The position numbers were made by a program, and so were the translations under genes. This document shows positions 1-10,398 of a stretch of DNA of 64,000 nt, piece by piece. Every line of letters begins with the position of its first letter. Within the stretch, counting starts at the first letter, position 1. A model generated the notes under the pieces. It worked only from the letters and a program-made list of their open reading frames with translations. It was not told the origin of the DNA and searched no databases. Source of the DNA: Ruminococcus sp. (GTDB taxonomy: Bacteria; Bacillota; Clostridia; Lachnospirales; Lachnospiraceae); assembly GCA_013911065.1 (NCBI GenBank), contig JACERV010000030.1, forward strand, positions 1-64,000, given 5' to 3'.

Positions 1-131
1 TTGGCTCCCTGGAATGAAAACGTCCAGGAAAAATGCAGTAATAAGACAGAGTAAAATGTTAGCGTACCGGAATCCTATCAATCGGGTTCCGGAAAGTTCT
101 GGGCACACCCCGAAATTAAACGCTTACATTG

Positions 132-175
132 AAAAAAGCACCTAAACCACTTTTGGGGTTTAAATGCTTTTTTTC
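132..175 (-). terminator. Rho-independent terminator after the hemerythrin pair
   Basis: A hairpin whose arms are roughly GCATTTAAACC and GGTTTAGGTGC is followed, on the minus strand, by a run of T. It starts three bases after the stop codon of the distal hemerythrin gene, so it probably ends the surface protein-hemerythrin transcript. Bases 1-131 to its left show no gene I can support. Confidence 0.8.
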
Positions 176-178
176 AGT

Positions 179-583
179 TTATTTCTTGTGGCTGCTGACA
201 TAAGCCGCCAGCTTTCTATCTTCTGTACGAATATGGGCAACCAATATGCCAATTAGCTTATTCAGCTCTGCCAGGGATGCAATGTCCGCATTACTGGCTA
301 ATATCCCTTTTGCACCTGCTTCTATCTGTGCTATGTAATTCTCATGAAACTTGCTGTGCACCTGATAGCCTGGATAACCGGCACTCTTTTGTAAGTTCTC
401 TTCATCCCGGAAGTGTTTTTTCACATAATCTACAAGGAACTTGGCAGTTGATTCAACCTGGCTGCGTCCCTGCCCTTTTGCGCAGGCATCCTGCAGATTA
501 TTAATTATGCGGAACAGCTCTCTATGCTCGGAATCAATCAGTGCGTTTCCTGTTTCCAAGTCTTTTGTTAATTCATATTTCAT
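179..583 (-). CDS. Bacteriohemerythrin (copy 1)
   Basis: A 134-residue single-domain hemerythrin, a four-helix bundle that binds O2 at a non-heme di-iron site. All seven canonical ligands are visible: His20, His57, Glu61, His76, His80, His117 and Asp122, in the usual H...HxxxE...HxxxH...HxxxxD pattern. There is no signal peptide or membrane segment, so it should act in the cytoplasm. It is a tandem duplicate of the next gene upstream on its strand, with the same length and ligand spacing and only 24 bases between them. In anaerobes such proteins are thought to sequester or deliver O2; that role is inferred here, supported by a nearby superoxide dismutase. Confidence 0.93.
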   Translation of the reverse strand: MKYELTKDLETGNALIDSEHRELFRIINNLQDACAKGQGRSQVESTAKFLVDYVKKHFRDEENLQKSAGYPGYQVHSKFHENYIAQIEAGAKGILASNADIASLAELNKLIGILVAHIRTEDRKLAAYVSSHKK

Positions 584-607
584 TCTCTTTTCCTCTTTTA
601 CTTATCT

Positions 608-1012
608 CTATTTCTTTTGGCTTACAATAAATGCTGCCAGTTTTTTATCCTCTGTGCGGATATGGGCAATCAACAGGCCAATCATTCTGTTCAGCTCGGC
701 CAAAGATGCAATATCTGCATTTCTGGCAAGAATTGTATCAGCCGCTGCCGATATCTGTGATATGTAATTTTCGTGAAAGTTTTTGTGTGCCGGATAACCC
801 GGGTATTTCACGCTTATCTGAAGATTCTGCTCATCGCCAAAGTGCTTTTTTACGTAATCTACAAGAAATTTGGCGGCTGTTTCTACCTGGCTGCGCCCCT
901 GCCCTCTTGTGCAGGCATCCTGCAGATTATTTACCATTTTAAACAACTCTCTGTGCTCGGAATCAATTAGTGCATTTCCTGTTTCCAGGTCTTTTGTCAC
1001 TTCATATCTCAT
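608..1012 (-). CDS. Bacteriohemerythrin (copy 2)
   Basis: A second 134-residue hemerythrin with the di-iron ligands at identical positions (His20, His57, Glu61, His76, His80, His117, Asp122). It differs from copy 1 mostly in the surface helices and in residues 65-75, which suggests a tandem duplication followed by drift rather than a recent exact copy. Its start is 16 bases after the stop of the large surface protein, so the three genes probably form one transcript ending at the hairpin at 132-175. It is predicted to be a cytoplasmic O2-binding protein; whether the two copies differ in affinity cannot be read from the sequence. Confidence 0.93.
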   Translation of the reverse strand: MRYEVTKDLETGNALIDSEHRELFKMVNNLQDACTRGQGRSQVETAAKFLVDYVKKHFGDEQNLQISVKYPGYPAHKNFHENYISQISAAADTILARNADIASLAELNRMIGLLIAHIRTEDKKLAAFIVSQKK

Positions 1013-1028
1013 GTTTTTGGTTCCTTTC

Positions 1029-4000
1029 TTATTTTATCTTTTTGTATAGTGCTCCAATGATACCGACTGCGGCCAATATGATTCCCGCAATAGAATATGT
1101 CAAAGGTGCCTTATCTCCGGTAAGAATTTCTTTTATAGCGTTGGCGGCATCTTTCAGTGCCTGGTTTGCTGTATCGGTCCCTGTACCAGAATTCTGTGTG
1201 CCTGTTCCTGTTGAAGCCGTTCCTACATTACCGTTTCCACTACCGCTCTGGCCTCCGCCTCCTTGATTGCCACCCGGATTACCTCCTGGGTTTTCCGGTT
1301 CCGACCACTGAGCCGTCAAAGTAAGATCCCCTTTCAGCGTATCTTTTTTGAAATCCCATATCTTCCCGTCTGCTCCCCAGCCGTCAAAGACAAATCCGTC
1401 TCTCGTAGGCGCTGCTGGCTCTGCAATCAGAGAATCATAAGCCACTGTCTGGGATTCCGGGGCCTCAGAACCACCGGCAGTATCAAAGCTTACTGTATAC
1501 AAATTTGCTTCCCATACGGAGTAAATTGTAGTATCTCCCTCTACAAAGTCTTCCTCAAAGCTCCACGGATTTTTCCCCTCTGCATCTTTAAACCAGCCTG
1601 TAAATGTATATCCTGTTCTTACAGGGTCTTTTGGCTGCTCCGGCTGGTCGCCCCACAGCATTTTTATATCTTTAATCTCTGTGCCATCATAGGTCTCAAA
1701 ATGTACTGTGTACTCTGTATCTGACCAGTATGCATATAAGTCTGTATCTCCCTGGACCTTGTCCCGCTTAAATACCCATTTATCCTGATAAGCGTCATCC
1801 TTATACCAGCTGCTCAGAGTTTTATGAGGTACCTTCTTATTTGGATTAGGCAGGTAATCACCTACTTTATAGGCTTCCTTATAAGTAACCACCTCTTCTT
1901 CATCACTGTCCTCGGATGCTCTGTAATGATAACGCACTGTATATTTTTGCAGTTCCCACTTCGCATAAATTGTCATCGTCTTATCTACGTATTCAGAGGC
2001 AGGTAGAAATGGCTGCGTGAGCTCTGCATCCCGGTACCATCCGGTAAGTACATATCCTACTCTGGTAGTTTTCAGATTGTCAGCCGGAATGTATGTGCCA
2101 TAAGTCACTTCCACCGGCTCTAAGCCGGAGCCACCGTTTGTCTCAAAGGAAAGTGTATACACATCGGGTATCCACGACGCATACAAACTCATATCTCCCG
2201 TTACCGTTGATTTTGCAAAATCCCAGGCAGTTGTCTCGTCAGCAATGTCCGGGGCTGTATACCATGCATCGAAGGTATAATGTGCCCTGGACGGATCCGG
2301 CACCGGTCTGGTTACCAGATTACCGTAACGGAGGCCATTTTGAGAAGGAACACTGCTGTCCCCTTTATAAGTTACAAACTGGACCGTATATTCATCCCAC
2401 GTCCAGTGGGCATAAAGCATAAGCTCATTTCCTTCAGGGAGGACCTGATTTTCCGCAAAATTCCATAACTGTTCGTCCTGATATCCGTCTCCTGTATACC
2501 AGCCGTTCAGCGTATATCCCGGCCTTTGCTTTGTTGCCGCTGCATCCTGGTCTTCTACCTGCTCTTTTGTCAGGAAATCTCCATAACGAACACCTTCCAG
2601 CTCCACTTGAACCACTTTTCCGGGATCCTCATTCTCCGGTTCGTATTTTACATTTAGAATCACGTCAACCGGCTCTCCCTGCCACCCTGCATATAGGCTC
2701 ATATCTCCGGTCACTGTATCACTGCTGAAATCCCACAGCCTTCCATCTTCTGTCATCCAACCTAAAAATTCATATCTGTCTCTGGACGGCTCGGATGGTT
2801 CTGGTATTGGATCACCATAATGGAGACCCGTTTCAGCTTCCGGCGGATTCTCATCTCCCTGGTAGGTTTGGAAGCTGACTGTGTACTCATCCAGTGTCCA
2901 GTATGCATAAAGAGTCATAGGACCTTCTACCTTGTCCGCACCTGGTTCATCAGAAAACTTCCACTGCCGTCCTCCTCCGTCTTCATCAGTATACCAGCCC
3001 TGAAATGTATGTCCCAGCCACTTCTGCCCGCTCCCCGGATAGTTGGGTCTGCTTAAGGTTTTTCCATAGATTATCTGCTTGGCACCTTCACCGGACGGCA
3101 CCGCAGGACATCCCTCCTCGTTCGGTGCTTCAAAGTTAATCGTATATTGTTCCGGCGTCCACTGTGCTTTCAGCACAACATCTCCTGTCAACGGAGTAGA
3201 CATATCCCATGCCTTTCCGGTGCTGGTAGTCCAGCTTTTCACCTCATAACCTGTTCTTGTAAACAGCTCCGCAAGTATAGTTTCTAGCTCCTGGTCATAA
3301 GTAGATTTCAGACTTTCACCATAGGTAACCGAACGATTCTGCTCCTCCTGAGGACGCGCATCAGCATTGTTTGGTTGAAAAATTGCGTAGCATGTTGCTT
3401 GGCGCCACTTCACATAAAGATCCAAGAGTCCGTCAGAGTCTTTCAGACCCTCGGAGAAATTCCATTTATTGGTCAGCCCCTTATCCGTATACCATCCTTC
3501 CACCACATAATTCGTGGGCAATGTTGTCCGGGGATCCCTGGATGCACTCGGCTCAGGAATAGTACGTCCAAAATCAACGTCAACCGTTAAAGGATCTACG
3601 CTTTCCTTTTCATTTACATGAAAGGTTACTTTTGTCTTATCGGCACCCCAGCCTGCATATAGCGTCATACTCTTTGTTACCGTATCTACCCCCATATCCC
3701 AAAGCTTTGTACACTTTGCATCCGTATACCATGCGATAAACTGGTAACCGGGCCGCTGAGGCGTATCCACCGCTGGAATCTTCGTAGTAGCCGGCACTGT
3801 GATGGGATCTGGCATTTTCGTCACCGTATCTGTTCCTGCATTTGCATGAAACGTCACTTTACAATCCGCAAGCCAATTTGCCCTCAACACAGTTATTTCT
3901 TTTGTAATTGCTGTCCCGCCGGTACCAAATACCCATTCGGAACCATCCTCTGCAAGCCAGCCAACAAGTGTAAATCCGTCCCTTTTAAGAGAAGGGATTT

Positions 4001-5564
4001 CTCCATCATCAGGATTGCCACTTATTGTATCACCAAATGTTTTTTCGCCTACTTCTTTTACAACACTATTATTCACCGAAATGTATTTAACCGTACATTT
4101 TTCTGGTTTCCATGAGGCATAAATCAGTGTATCTCTTACCACGCTGTCACCGCCAGCTCCAAATACCCAACGATCTCCTGTCTCAAAGGAGTCTTTTGTT
4201 TTATGCCAGTCCGAAAATTGATGATTATTTCTCTGAGGAGGTGGTGAAGGTTCGTCAATCACTGTTCCATACCCCACACCGCTCTTCAACATTTTCCCCT
4301 GACCGTTTCCTGGAAAAGTTCCTACATTAGCATCAAAAGTTACCGTATAGGTTATCTTCCGGCTCGCCAGATTTACCAGGGACGCCAGCGTATTTCCCGC
4401 CCCGCTCAGATTGTAGCTGTGACGGCTCGCATTAGAAGCATCTGCCAGCAGCATGGAATCCTTCACTTCTGCCCCTGCCATATCCGCAATATAGGAGACA
4501 TAGTCTCCCCCTGCCACTGTCGTAGAAGTAGAAAAAGATAGATATCCTTTTGGAAGCTCCATAACATATTTCTCAGTTCTTTTATCTCTGTTTTCAGCTT
4601 GTACAATAATCTTATCATCTTGAGCCGATGCAAAAGTTCCTTGAAGAATACGCTTCATGCTAGCAGTAGAAGAAGGTTTCACCTGGAGTGCTCCGTCAGT
4701 CCGGTTACTATATGCCTGAAAATCTGCTCCTCCACCTACCCAGAGAGCCCCTCCGGCAGTGCCCTGGTTGCTTCCAATGGCATACGCACCGCCGCCGCCG
4801 TACACCCGAATCTTTCCGCTGCCCTGAATCTGAAGTGTGGCACCATCCTCTAAAATGATTCCCGGCATATATTGGCTGCCTGTCAGAACTGAGCCTGTAC
4901 TTACATCTTCTAAAACAAGAGTAACCTGGGCACCCTTTTTTATGTAAATGGAACTCTTCCCAGCGGGTGTAAGACCTGACAAATCACTCATTAAATCAGT
5001 AAGTGTAATTTCAGGCCTTGCTCCCGCTTCTACCGTAATATTATATTGGTTCGTTGATCCGCCAATTGTGAATTTTTGTTCCGCTGCAGTTCCCTCATAC
5101 ACGACTGTCGCCCCACTCGTCTGTGTATATGCTCCGCCTTCCTTCAGAACAATGTCGCCATCTCCAATATTTAAAGTATTGTCTGTTGCTTCTGCAGCCA
5201 ATTGCATCATCTTACTTTTCAGCAAGACATTGTTGACATCAACCGTCCCGTCGGTCATCCCCTGCAGCTCTTCCCCCAAGGGTGTCACAGGCGCTAATGT
5301 TTCTGTCCCAAGTGCAGCATCTCCCGATTCAGATGTACTTCCTGACCCTGCCCCAGATTCGAGAAGTCCTTCTATTTCTTCTGCTTCTTTGGCTGCTTCC
5401 CTCTCTATCGCATTGTCATCTATATCTTCTGACACATAAATCCCCTGTGCCTGTACTGTAATCATGTTTACACTTAACATAACAGCAAGAACCATCAGCA
5501 GGATACCACACATTCTCAGTCCTTCTCTCATTATGGACCATATCTTTCCAGTTTTAATTCTCAT
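1029..5564 (-). CDS. Large surface protein with 13 InlB-type B-repeats
   Basis: About 1511 residues. The start is taken at the ATG whose AGGAGG lies six bases upstream (5571-5576), not at the upstream in-frame ATG at 5603. An N-terminal signal sequence (hydrophobic CGILLMVLAVMLSVNMITV) is followed by a region of about 350 residues rich in beta-strand and glycine. Then come about 13 tandem repeats of 60-80 residues of the Listeria-Bacteroides B-repeat type (Flg_new), each running from a YTVxF strand through GYxFxGWYTD to GDMTLYAxW. The C-terminus is a Gly/Ser/Thr-rich linker and one hydrophobic helix ending in Lys-Lys-Ile-Lys, with no LPxTG-like sortase motif. It is probably membrane anchored and displayed outside the cell, as an adhesin or cell-surface structural protein. 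The ligand is unknown. Confidence 0.88.
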   Translation of the reverse strand: MRIKTGKIWSIMREGLRMCGILLMVLAVMLSVNMITVQAQGIYVSEDIDDNAIEREAAKEAEEIEGLLESGAGSGSTSESGDAALGTETLAPVTPLGEELQGMTDGTVDVNNVLLKSKMMQLAAEATDNTLNIGDGDIVLKEGGAYTQTSGATVVYEGTAAEQKFTIGGSTNQYNITVEAGARPEITLTDLMSDLSGLTPAGKSSIYIKKGAQVTLVLEDVSTGSVLTGSQYMPGIILEDGATLQIQGSGKIRVYGGGGAYAIGSNQGTAGGALWVGGGADFQAYSNRTDGALQVKPSSTASMKRILQGTFASAQDDKIIVQAENRDKRTEKYVMELPKGYLSFSTSTTVAGGDYVSYIADMAGAEVKDSMLLADASNASRHSYNLSGAGNTLASLVNLASRKITYTVTFDANVGTFPGNGQGKMLKSGVGYGTVIDEPSPPPQRNNHQFSDWHKTKDSFETGDRWVFGAGGDSVVRDTLIYASWKPEKCTVKYISVNNSVVKEVGEKTFGDTISGNPDDGEIPSLKRDGFTLVGWLAEDGSEWVFGTGGTAITKEITVLRANWLADCKVTFHANAGTDTVTKMPDPITVPATTKIPAVDTPQRPGYQFIAWYTDAKCTKLWDMGVDTVTKSMTLYAGWGADKTKVTFHVNEKESVDPLTVDVDFGRTIPEPSASRDPRTTLPTNYVVEGWYTDKGLTNKWNFSEGLKDSDGLLDLYVKWRQATCYAIFQPNNADARPQEEQNRSVTYGESLKSTYDQELETILAELFTRTGYEVKSWTTSTGKAWDMSTPLTGDVVLKAQWTPEQYTINFEAPNEEGCPAVPSGEGAKQIIYGKTLSRPNYPGSGQKWLGHTFQGWYTDEDGGGRQWKFSDEPGADKVEGPMTLYAYWTLDEYTVSFQTYQGDENPPEAETGLHYGDPIPEPSEPSRDRYEFLGWMTEDGRLWDFSSDTVTGDMSLYAGWQGEPVDVILNVKYEPENEDPGKVVQVELEGVRYGDFLTKEQVEDQDAAATKQRPGYTLNGWYTGDGYQDEQLWNFAENQVLPEGNELMLYAHWTWDEYTVQFVTYKGDSSVPSQNGLRYGNLVTRPVPDPSRAHYTFDAWYTAPDIADETTAWDFAKSTVTGDMSLYASWIPDVYTLSFETNGGSGLEPVEVTYGTYIPADNLKTTRVGYVLTGWYRDAELTQPFLPASEYVDKTMTIYAKWELQKYTVRYHYRASEDSDEEEVVTYKEAYKVGDYLPNPNKKVPHKTLSSWYKDDAYQDKWVFKRDKVQGDTDLYAYWSDTEYTVHFETYDGTEIKDIKMLWGDQPEQPKDPVRTGYTFTGWFKDAEGKNPWSFEEDFVEGDTTIYSVWEANLYTVSFDTAGGSEAPESQTVAYDSLIAEPAAPTRDGFVFDGWGADGKIWDFKKDTLKGDLTLTAQWSEPENPGGNPGGNQGGGGQSGSGNGNVGTASTGTGTQNSGTGTDTANQALKDAANAIKEILTGDKAPLTYSIAGIILAAVGIIGALYKKIK

Positions 5565-5704
5565 CGCCGCCCTCCTGATTTTTATCCAGATGATACAACT
5601 CATCGTATTTATATATTATCGGCAGAAACCTGTACTTTTTAAGTAATTTAGCCAAATATTTATGCCCAGTAGTAAAGTAAAAAGGCTATATCATTTTATT
5701 GTCT

Positions 5705-5734
5705 TTCACATAGTACCCTTTAAGCACATATAAT
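5705..5734 (+). promoter_or_regulatory. Candidate sigma-A promoter for the superoxide dismutase gene
   Basis: A perfect TATAAT (5729-5734) sits 18 bases after TTCACA (5705-5710), about 20 bases upstream of the sod start codon. The -35 matches consensus only partly. I looked for but could not establish a PerR-type palindrome here. Confidence 0.5.
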
Positions 5735-5754
5735 AAAAAAAACGGGAACATAAC

Positions 5755-6390
5755 ATGTACGAACATTATAAATTTGTTAACACGCCCCTGCCTTATGCTT
5801 ATAATGCCATGGAGCCGTATATTGATGAAAAAACTATGAAATTACATCATGACAGACATCTTCAGACTTATATAGATGATCTAAACAATGTATTAAGTAA
5901 CTATCCCGAATTTCAAGATTGGACACTGTCTGAGCTTCTCGTAAACATCCACAGTCTTCCGCAAGAGATTCAAACTGAGGTTAAAAATAATGCAGGCGGT
6001 GTTTTTAATCACCAGTTCTATTTTTCTAATCTGGCAAATCCTGCGCCGCCGGCTCCTACAGGAGAATTAGGTGAAGCAATCTTAAATGAATACGGCAGTC
6101 TTGATTTACTCAAAGGAGAGTTGAAAGAGGCTGGGCTCTCCGTTTTTGGTTCCGGATATGCCTGGCTTGTTGTAAATGCAAACGGTCAGCTTAAAATTAT
6201 TACAACACCGGATCAAGATACCCCTCTGCCCATGGGAATGTGCCCCGTACTTAATGTAGATGTATGGGAACATGCATATTATCTAAAACATTATAATATG
6301 AGAAACGATTATATTGACGATTGGTTCCACGTAGTGAACTGGGATAAAGCAAATGAAAATTATGCAAATTGCTTTGCAGTTGGGTTCTGA
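5755..6390 (+). CDS. Fe/Mn superoxide dismutase
   Basis: A 211-residue Fe/Mn-type superoxide dismutase, which converts superoxide to O2 and H2O2. The N-terminal helical domain (to about residue 95) carries LPYAYNAMEPYID and the first metal ligand His31 (HHDRH). The second ligand is in NAGGVFNHQF, and the C-terminal domain supplies Asp and His in the signature DVWEHAYYL. Length and order match the family. The frequent GGHxNH variant is GGVFNH here; the ligand His is kept. There is no signal peptide, so it is cytosolic. It is a monocistronic gene with its own promoter and a bidirectional hairpin behind it, convergent with the chemoreceptor operon. Iron versus manganese use cannot be decided. 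Confidence 0.95.
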   Translation: MYEHYKFVNTPLPYAYNAMEPYIDEKTMKLHHDRHLQTYIDDLNNVLSNYPEFQDWTLSELLVNIHSLPQEIQTEVKNNAGGVFNHQFYFSNLANPAPPAPTGELGEAILNEYGSLDLLKGELKEAGLSVFGSGYAWLVVNANGQLKIITTPDQDTPLPMGMCPVLNVDVWEHAYYLKHYNMRNDYIDDWFHVVNWDKANENYANCFAVGF

Positions 6391-6408
6391 TTTTTTCTAA
6401 ATATATGA

Positions 6409-6444
6409 AAACGGGGGCTGTGAATTATCACAGCCCGTCATTTT
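6409..6444. terminator. Bidirectional terminator between sod and the chemoreceptor operon
   Basis: A strong hairpin, GGGCTGTGA-ATTA-TCACAGCCC, lies between two convergent genes. T-rich sequence follows on both strands, so it can end transcription from either side. Confidence 0.8.
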
Positions 6445-8407
6445 ACTCATTATGTAACTTGAATTTTCCCACCTCTTGACGCAATACCGCAGCTTGTGCT
6501 GACATTTCTTCACTTGTAGCAGAGTTTTCTTCGGCGGTAGCCGCATTTGTCTGTACCACAGCAGATACCTGGTTAAGACCTTGCTTAATCTGCTCAATGG
6601 CACTGGTTTGCTCAATGGATGCCTGTTCAATTTTTACAATACTTTCTGTCGCCTGAACCGCTTTCTCTTCTACGTCGTGTAGAATTTGAGCCGTTTGGGT
6701 TGTTATCTGTGCTCCTTCAGCTACAGCAGAAACCGTGTGCTGAATCAGAGCTGTGGTCTGCTTTGCGGCTTCCGCCGATTTTGCAGCCAGATTCCGTACC
6801 TCATCGGCAACTACTGCAAAGCCCTTTCCGGCATCTCCTGCACGGGCTGCCTCAACAGCAGCATTCAGAGCCAGAATATTGGTTTGGAAAGCAATATCTT
6901 CGATAACCTTGATGATGCCTGTAATCTGCTTGGACGAGGAGTCAATCTCCGCCATAGCACCAGTAAGCTTTTTCATATGCTCGTTTCCGTCATTCAAACC
7001 AACACCCGCCTGGCCCACATATTCTGTAGCCTGTTTGACATTTGCAGAATTTTCTTCTGCCTGGTCTGCAATGAGGGTAATGGAGGAACTTAGCTCTTCC
7101 ACTGATGCTGCCTGCTCCGCAGAGCCTGATGCCAAGGCCTGTGCGCCGCTGGAAACCTGCTCGGAACCAGCGCTGACCTGCTCAGCGGCAGTATTTATAA
7201 GAGCCAGTGTTTCGGAAAGATTTTCAACAGAGTCATAAATGGCAGTTTCAATCCGCTTAAAATCTCCAATATAGTCCTGACCCGGTCCGGTTTGGAGGTT
7301 CCCTGCTGCAATCTCCTCCATATTTCTGGTGATATCTTCCACGTAGATGGACAAGGTGGAAATGGAGCTGTCAATGCTCGAAGCAAGTTCACCAATCTCG
7401 TCTCTGCTTTTGATTTTGGGAACTTCCTCCGTCAGATCACCTTCTGAGAGTAATTTCATACGGTTTGTAATCCGCATAATTGGATTTGCAATCTTTTTGG
7501 CAAACCAGATGGAAATAAAAATGCCAAAGATGGCTATAATGATTGAAACAATCACCATTCCCAGAGCAACCGTATAAATCGAAGTAGTCATTTCTTTAAT
7601 TGGTGCTGCTACTCCGAAATACCAGTCCGCGCTTCCTTCAATAGGGGCGTAATAGCAGTACCGTTCTACACCTCCATAGGTGTAAGACCCAACACCCGTC
7701 TTACCGGCTATCATTTTTGAAAAAACCTTTGCAGCAGAAGCATAACTTTTATCCGTTTTTGCCATTTTAATAAAGTTATGCCCTTCCTCTACAAGCTGAG
7801 GACGCATGTTAGCAATCATTGTTCCTGTTTTATCTACAATGAAAATATTTCCTGTTTTTCCAACACGGAGGTCTGCAACCATATTGCTTAAGTACATGCC
7901 GTCAACACCGGCAATCAAAACTTCCCTGCCCCGTGGTATGTATACATTTATTACAAATTCTCCTGTTTCATCTGTGAAGGGGGAAGACATCACCGTCTTT
8001 CCATGCAAAGCCCGCTGAAAAAGATCTTCAGAAGGAACCATATTACCTCTTAAAGCGGAGGGACCTTTTGTTATCTTTCCATCTGAATCTGCCAGGGCAA
8101 GATATCGCCATCCATTCGTCTCCGCCAAAACACCAAGCTCAGTGTCAGAAGCTGTGGCAGCAACCGTATCTGCCGTATCCACCGCCCTCTGTATTTCTCC
8201 CGTTAAGGACTCCAGCTTTGCAGACAGAGCCATGTCCGCAACCTCACCTATGGAGGTAAGGTCATCTCGAGTATTTTTCAAAATCCCCTGATAACTTGTC
8301 AGAAGTCCGGCAGCCAGATTCGTTATCATTAGTGAAATAATCAGTGCAATTGTGAATATCATAAGCTTTAGTTTTATAGAAATGACCTTTTTCTCTTTTG
8401 TTTTCAT
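6443..8407 (-). CDS. Methyl-accepting chemotaxis protein with periplasmic Cache-type sensor
   Basis: About 654 residues from the ATG at 8407, preceded by AGGGAGA; an in-frame upstream ATG at 8485 lies inside the preceding gene and is less likely. Layout: a first membrane helix (about residues 12-35), an extracellular region of about 250 residues with the look of a double-Cache ligand sensor, a second membrane helix (about 280-305), HAMP, then the coiled-coil signalling domain. The signalling hairpin carries the conserved [21 protein letters not shown] and [13 protein letters not shown] stretches. It reports ligand binding to CheA/CheW; the ligand is unknown. It starts 13 bases after the stop of the second chemoreceptor gene, so the two are co-transcribed. 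Confidence 0.92.
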   Translation of the reverse strand: MKTKEKKVISIKLKLMIFTIALIISLMITNLAAGLLTSYQGILKNTRDDLTSIGEVADMALSAKLESLTGEIQRAVDTADTVAATASDTELGVLAETNGWRYLALADSDGKITKGPSALRGNMVPSEDLFQRALHGKTVMSSPFTDETGEFVINVYIPRGREVLIAGVDGMYLSNMVADLRVGKTGNIFIVDKTGTMIANMRPQLVEEGHNFIKMAKTDKSYASAAKVFSKMIAGKTGVGSYTYGGVERYCYYAPIEGSADWYFGVAAPIKEMTTSIYTVALGMVIVSIIIAIFGIFISIWFAKKIANPIMRITNRMKLLSEGDLTEEVPKIKSRDEIGELASSIDSSISTLSIYVEDITRNMEEIAAGNLQTGPGQDYIGDFKRIETAIYDSVENLSETLALINTAAEQVSAGSEQVSSGAQALASGSAEQAASVEELSSSITLIADQAEENSANVKQATEYVGQAGVGLNDGNEHMKKLTGAMAEIDSSSKQITGIIKVIEDIAFQTNILALNAAVEAARAGDAGKGFAVVADEVRNLAAKSAEAAKQTTALIQHTVSAVAEGAQITTQTAQILHDVEEKAVQATESIVKIEQASIEQTSAIEQIKQGLNQVSAVVQTNAATAEENSATSEEMSAQAAVLRQEVGKFKLHNE

Positions 8408-8420
8408 TTTCAAGTCTCCC

Positions 8421-10238
8421 TTAATATTTTCCAAAGTCAGATACTGCTTCTTGTATAATGTCGTCCCCTTCAACAGTTTCATCAAGCAGAGAACCTGTTA
8501 AAGTATCTTCTTCATGTTCAGCATAAAGCCTGAATTTTCCAACTTCCTGACGAAGCACGTCGGCTTGTGCAGACATTTCTTCACTTGTGGCAGAGTTTTC
8601 TTCTGCAGTTGCAGCATTTGTCTGCACTACAGAGGATACTTGTGTAAGCCCAATCATTACCTGCTCAATTGCATCCGCCTGCTGGGCAGATGACTGCTCA
8701 ATTTTCGTGAAACTTTCTGTTACTTTGAAGGCACTTTTCCCTACATCTTGTAAAATCTGCGCTGTTTGCTCAGAAATTTGCGTGCCCTTGGATACGGCAG
8801 CAATAGAATTTTGAATCAGCTCTCCAGTTTGTTTGGCAGCTTCTGCAGACTTTGCAGCAAGGCTGCGCACCTCATCTGCCACGACTGCAAAACCTTTTCC
8901 TGAACTTCCGGCCCGGGCTGCTTCGATTGCAGCATTGAGTGCCAGAATATTGGTCTGGAATGCAATATCTTCAATGACCTTCGTGATATTGGCAATCTGG
9001 TCTGAAGCAGAGCTAATATCTGTCATTGCCTGGGTAAGGTCACTCATATGCTCATTTCCGGTATGTAAGCCTGAGGCAGCTTCGTCCACATAGTGAAATG
9101 CCTCTTTTACATGCTCAGAATTTTCCGCAGACTGTTCTGAGATTCTAACAACAAAGGCATTCAAGTCCTCAACTGAGGCGGCCTGCTCTGTAGACCCTGC
9201 CGCAAGGGCCTGGGCTCCGCCGGCAACTTGAGAAGCACCGGTGCTGACCTGTTCAGCGGAAGTATTAATTAAACTTAATGTCTGGTTGAGGGACGAGGAA
9301 ATTCCAAGCAGTGCTGTTTTTATAGAAGCAAACTCACCCTCATATGTCTGGGACAATTGTATCCTCATATCTCCCTGCTTCATAGTTTCCAGCACTGAGG
9401 TTATTTCATTTATATAGTTGTAATACTCACCGAGCTTGGTTAAAATCTGCCCCATTGCCTGTGACAATTGTCCGACTTCATCTCTTGTAAAAGTCTTTTC
9501 ATTAATTGTAAGCGCCAATTCCCCTTGCGCAATACGTCTGCTGATACCAGTTATGTACTGTATATTCTTTTTTAAATAAAAAAGAATACGGATTGACAGT
9601 GCAGCCAGCACTACAACAATAATTCCCACAACGATAAGTGATGTAACGGTAGTACTTTTAATCTGCCCTTGAATCTCAGAGGTACTGTGTTCTGCATATG
9701 CCTCAAGAATCTCAGTCATAAGATTAATGTTTTCCCTGGCTGAAGTAAAAGCAGCCAGGTGAGCCTCGTAATCCCCGGTTCCGGCGGCTGGGTCATAGCT
9801 CCCCTTCCATTCGTCATAACCATGTTTAAATTGGTCATAAAGTTCTTTAAGTGTAACGCCTTCTGACGGATGCCGAAAATTTTCATATAATTCCCGGTTA
9901 TCCTGGATATGGACATACGCATCTTCAAAACGTGTCCTCACCTGCTCCGCATTCTCGGTAAAATCAGCAGTAAGGCTTTCTTTCTTATCTGCTGGTATTG
10001 CATTACCCTGTGTCCGGAGAAGAATAAACTCATCCTCCGCCACATAAGCCTGGTAAAAATCCCTGTCCGCATTAATGAGCTCTGCCGTAGGGACGAAGAG
10101 CTCATCATATAGTGTATTCCTTGTATCACTATTGACGGAATTAATGTTGAAAGTAAACACCACGGAAACTGCTATAAGAGCAATTAACGCGGGGATACTT
10201 ATAAACAGTAGTTTCAGGGTAATCCGCATGTTTCTCAT
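8421..10238 (-). CDS. Methyl-accepting chemotaxis protein with four-helix-bundle sensor
   Basis: A 605-residue chemoreceptor. Residues 7-30 form a membrane helix, followed by an all-helical extracellular domain (about 30-195) typical of the 4HB_MCP type. A second membrane helix (about 198-218), a HAMP segment and the cytoplasmic signalling coiled coil with [19 protein letters not shown] follow. The C-terminus has an acidic tail of about 30 residues beyond the last heptads, absent from its partner. GGGGGA upstream of the ATG is the ribosome binding site. It is the first gene of a two-chemoreceptor operon. The signalling tips of the two proteins are very similar while the sensor parts are unrelated, so they probably feed the same array with different inputs. 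Confidence 0.92.
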   Translation of the reverse strand: MRNMRITLKLLFISIPALIALIAVSVVFTFNINSVNSDTRNTLYDELFVPTAELINADRDFYQAYVAEDEFILLRTQGNAIPADKKESLTADFTENAEQVRTRFEDAYVHIQDNRELYENFRHPSEGVTLKELYDQFKHGYDEWKGSYDPAAGTGDYEAHLAAFTSARENINLMTEILEAYAEHSTSEIQGQIKSTTVTSLIVVGIIVVVLAALSIRILFYLKKNIQYITGISRRIAQGELALTINEKTFTRDEVGQLSQAMGQILTKLGEYYNYINEITSVLETMKQGDMRIQLSQTYEGEFASIKTALLGISSSLNQTLSLINTSAEQVSTGASQVAGGAQALAAGSTEQAASVEDLNAFVVRISEQSAENSEHVKEAFHYVDEAASGLHTGNEHMSDLTQAMTDISSASDQIANITKVIEDIAFQTNILALNAAIEAARAGSSGKGFAVVADEVRSLAAKSAEAAKQTGELIQNSIAAVSKGTQISEQTAQILQDVGKSAFKVTESFTKIEQSSAQQADAIEQVMIGLTQVSSVVQTNAATAEENSATSEEMSAQADVLRQEVGKFRLYAEHEEDTLTGSLLDETVEGDDIIQEAVSDFGKY

Positions 10239-10398
10239 AAAAAATTTCCCCCTCGTATTTCTTTCATTCTTTCGTTCATTAAATAAGATATAATTTTATA
10301 TCTTTGATCGTGATTATCTTAACACAGTATACGACATAATTCAAGAAATAGCGACATCTATGAGAGTTTAAAATATGGATTTCAAGGATATTCTATTT

